34,535 bases of DNA from Gonium pectorale (Eukaryota; Chlorophyta; Chlorophyceae; Chlamydomonadales; Volvocaceae). The translations under genes were made by a program, and so were the position numbers. The notes beneath the pieces were generated by a model. That model had not been told where the DNA came from. It saw nothing but the letters and a program-made list of their open reading frames with translations, and ran no database searches. Where the stretch lies: the NCBI GenBank assembly GCA_001584585.1, contig LSYV01000009.1:1879129-1913663 (forward strand), read 5' to 3'. This document shows, one piece after another, positions 32,817 to 34,535 of the stretch (position 1 is its first letter; each line of letters opens with the position of its first letter).

Positions 32817-34110
32817 TTAGGCGCGCGCCTTGGCCTTCTGCTTGCTTGCCTCCGCCTCCGCCGGCTTGCCGTTGCCGCTGGCCGCCTGCTGCGCCGCCTG
32901 CGCCTCCTCGACGGGCACGATGCGCTGCGGCTGGAACATGTAGACGTTGTAGATGACGTTCCTGCGGCCGGGCGAGCGAGGCGGGCAGCGGCATGGGAGG
33001 TATGGTACCGGTATGGGGGGATGGGACAGGAACCGCTCATGCTCAGGGGCGTCATGGCCCTCTACTATGCATTCCCGGGAGGCAGCGCGTCCGGCTCAAG
33101 AAGGAAGCAAGCAAGGAGCGTGAGTGTTGAAGCGTACAGATGCGCATCTGCGAGCCCATACGTGTCCACGGGAAAGAAGAAAGCACACTGAAGTGCACCA
33201 ACCGCTTTGGCGGGACTGAGGCAGGGCGGAGGCATGACTGAGGCCGCCCAAACCCTGCCCACCTGCGGATCTGCGCCGTCATGTCCACAAACAGGTTGTA
33301 TCCCTCCAGCTTGAACTCCGTGAGCGGGTCCTTGCTCGCGTAGCCGCGTAGCCCCACAGCCTGCTGCAGGAACTTGATGGCCTGGGGGCGGGGGCGGAGG
33401 TGGAGGGGGCGGGGGTGGGGGCCCGGTAAGATGGCGGCAGTGAATAAGACTGAACTGAGCTGACCGCAAGACACCCCATCGGCGGCACCCCGCGAGCATA
33501 TGTACGGGATGCGGTGTACATGTACACCCAGGACACGCCCCAGCACGTGCCTGCAGGTGCTCCTTCCACAGGCTGTCCGTCTGGCTGAGCACAAAGAACC
33601 TGCGCAAGGGGGAGGGGGGGGGAGAGGAACGGGGGGGGGGTGTGTGAAGGAGGTGGAAAGCTTATCAACATCAGACCAGCCAGGGACGCACATACGGGGA
33701 TGGTGGTTGTAGGCAGAGTGGTTGCAGGCAGAGGACGCGGCGACGCGTCAGCGCCAGCGCCATTATCAGGCAGGGCTGAGCGGCGGGAACGGGGTAAATG
33801 GGCGATCCTGGCTCCGCCACTGCGGGCGACAACAACCGAATTTTGAGACGCTGCAAGACCCCACCCTAACGGTAGCAGCCACGCATATCGGATCGTGCCC
33901 CTACCCGAAACCCAACTCCCAATCCCGTCCCGTCCCCCACCACCCCTCCCTGCCTCACTTCTGCACCTCCGCCATGAGGCCGGGCTGTACGGCGTCCACC
34001 ATGGCCACCTTGCGGTCGTACGCGTCCGTGCACAGGCGGTGCAGGTGCGAGCGCAGCCCCTCGAAGCCGCCCTCCGCCGCCACCCGCGCCAGGTCGGCGC
34101 CCGTCAGGCC
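32817..34110 (-). CDS. SECA1: Chloroplast SecA1-type protein translocase ATPase, C-terminal part (last 4 exons)
   Basis: Minus-strand exons 34110-33959, 33599-33551, 33381-33263 and 32961-32817 join in phase and end in TAA. The gene continues beyond the right edge. SecA is the ATPase motor that drives precursor proteins through the SecYE channel, in plastids into the thylakoid. This part covers the helical scaffold and wing region: QTDSLWKEHLQ, then AVGLRGYASKDPLTEFKLEG, then FVDMTAQIRRNVIY spanning the last splice. All of these are highly conserved in SecA and closest to plant SecA1. The protein ends in a Lys/Ala-rich tail without the Cys-rich zinc tail of many bacterial SecAs, as is usual for plastid forms. 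The intron after KEHLQ begins GCACGT, a GC-AG intron. The first three other boundaries fit GT-AG. Confidence 0.92.
33375..33425 (+). repeat. G-rich tract in a SecA intron
   Basis: Many runs of four or more G lie close together (for example GGGGGCGGGGGCGG), enough to form a G-quadruplex on the plus strand. On the coding strand it is the C-rich polypyrimidine tract before a splice acceptor, which may be its only role. Confidence 0.6.
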
Positions 34111-34535
34111 CTGCACGCCGCCGGTCGGCGGGGGTAGGGCGCCTCAGTCGGGGGACAAGCAGGGTTTGATACCGGTGGGGACGGGCTGGGAGGGCACGCG
34201 GTCGGCGGATGCCCCGTGCGCTGGTTTAGCGACGACGGGCCTGACGCCAGGTGACGTGACACCAGTGGCGGGCCAGGAAGCCCTACCGCGGGTCCCCCTC
34301 CTACGACTGCTTCGGATATCCCGATACCCCCCCCCCGTCACCCGTCCGCATGCGGCCACCACACCCGATGCCCCCCGCCCACCCAGGGCTGGAGTCTATG
34401 GTGACATTCCTGCAGGTACGCACAAGGTTCCCGTGTCACCGGCCCGGCGCCCCCTCCTTGCTTACCGCTACACAACGTTGTCACCCAACCACCCCATCCC
34501 GCCAGCCCCGCTCGCGGTGACCGCCCCCCCCCCCC
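34111..34535. other. Right edge: SecA intron or upstream sequence
   Basis: The acceptor GTGCAG for the first visible SecA exon is here. No further SecA exon is recognised, so the preceding exon probably lies outside the window. The window ends in a run of 13 or more C. Confidence 0.5.

Noticed and set aside
31953..33191. 412-codon plus-strand ORF
   Set aside because: Antisense to the SecA last exon and intron; low-complexity Arg/Ala/Pro composition with no recognisable domain.
34387..34413. Plus-strand exon-like segment between CACCCAG and CAG/GTACGC
   Set aside because: It is about 27 bp long, with no family match and no partner exon; it lies antisense in the SecA upstream region.
1..34535. 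CRISPR arrays, prophage or bacterial defence systems
   Set aside because: No spaced direct repeats of CRISPR type, no phage or defence genes; the intron-rich genes show nuclear algal DNA.

Overview
The window looks like nuclear DNA of a chlorophyte green alga, most likely Chlamydomonas-like (Volvocales). The evidence is high GC, genes broken into short exons by GC-rich GT-AG introns of about 300-850 bp, TGTAA-type poly(A) signals, and two plastid genes (a chlorophyll b reductase and a SecA1-type translocase). There are no bacterial operons, Shine-Dalgarno sites or CRISPR arrays. Long ORFs here are mostly artefacts of base composition, so genes were rebuilt by matching exon phase, splice sites and protein family.

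Left part (about 1-23 kb): five complete gene models. (1) 1157-5538 (+), eight exons: an F-box joined to a von Willebrand A domain with an intact MIDAS metal site. (2) 7782-8451 (-), two exons: a small single-pass membrane protein with a polyglutamine tract. (3) 8708-12934 (+), eight exons: a probable plastid aldo/keto reductase, head-to-head with gene 2 across about 256 bp. (4) 15602-18813 (-), five exons: the chlorophyll b reductase NYC1. (5) 20287-21611 (+), two exons: a MARCH-type (RING-CH) membrane E3 ubiquitin ligase. Each model closes to a whole number of codons with matching exon phases.

Right part (about 23-34.5 kb): a rearranged region next to a 20-N assembly gap (24057-24076). It holds several decayed copies of one unrecognised coiled-coil protein family: the best-kept copy at 28.4-29.4 kb, a degenerate copy about 3 kb upstream, and two places (23.3-23.65 kb and 26.25-26.36 kb) where pieces of the family face each other as inverted repeats that could fold into hairpins. 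Homology between the two directly repeated copies continues into flanking DNA out to about 27.4 and 31.3 kb. A displaced pair of SecA exons (plus strand, 24.9-25.5 kb) lies here with a one-base frameshift. The 3' end of a SecA1-type gene runs on the minus strand from beyond the right edge to 32817.

Functionally the window is a mixture: chlorophyll turnover (NYC1), plastid protein import into thylakoids (SecA), two probable ubiquitin-system proteins (F-box-VWA and MARCH), an oxidoreductase and a small membrane protein. I see no evidence that they act in one pathway. The most unusual content is the F-box-VWA fusion and the two inverted-repeat loci made from fragments of the unknown family, which resemble gene-derived hairpins that can feed small-RNA silencing.
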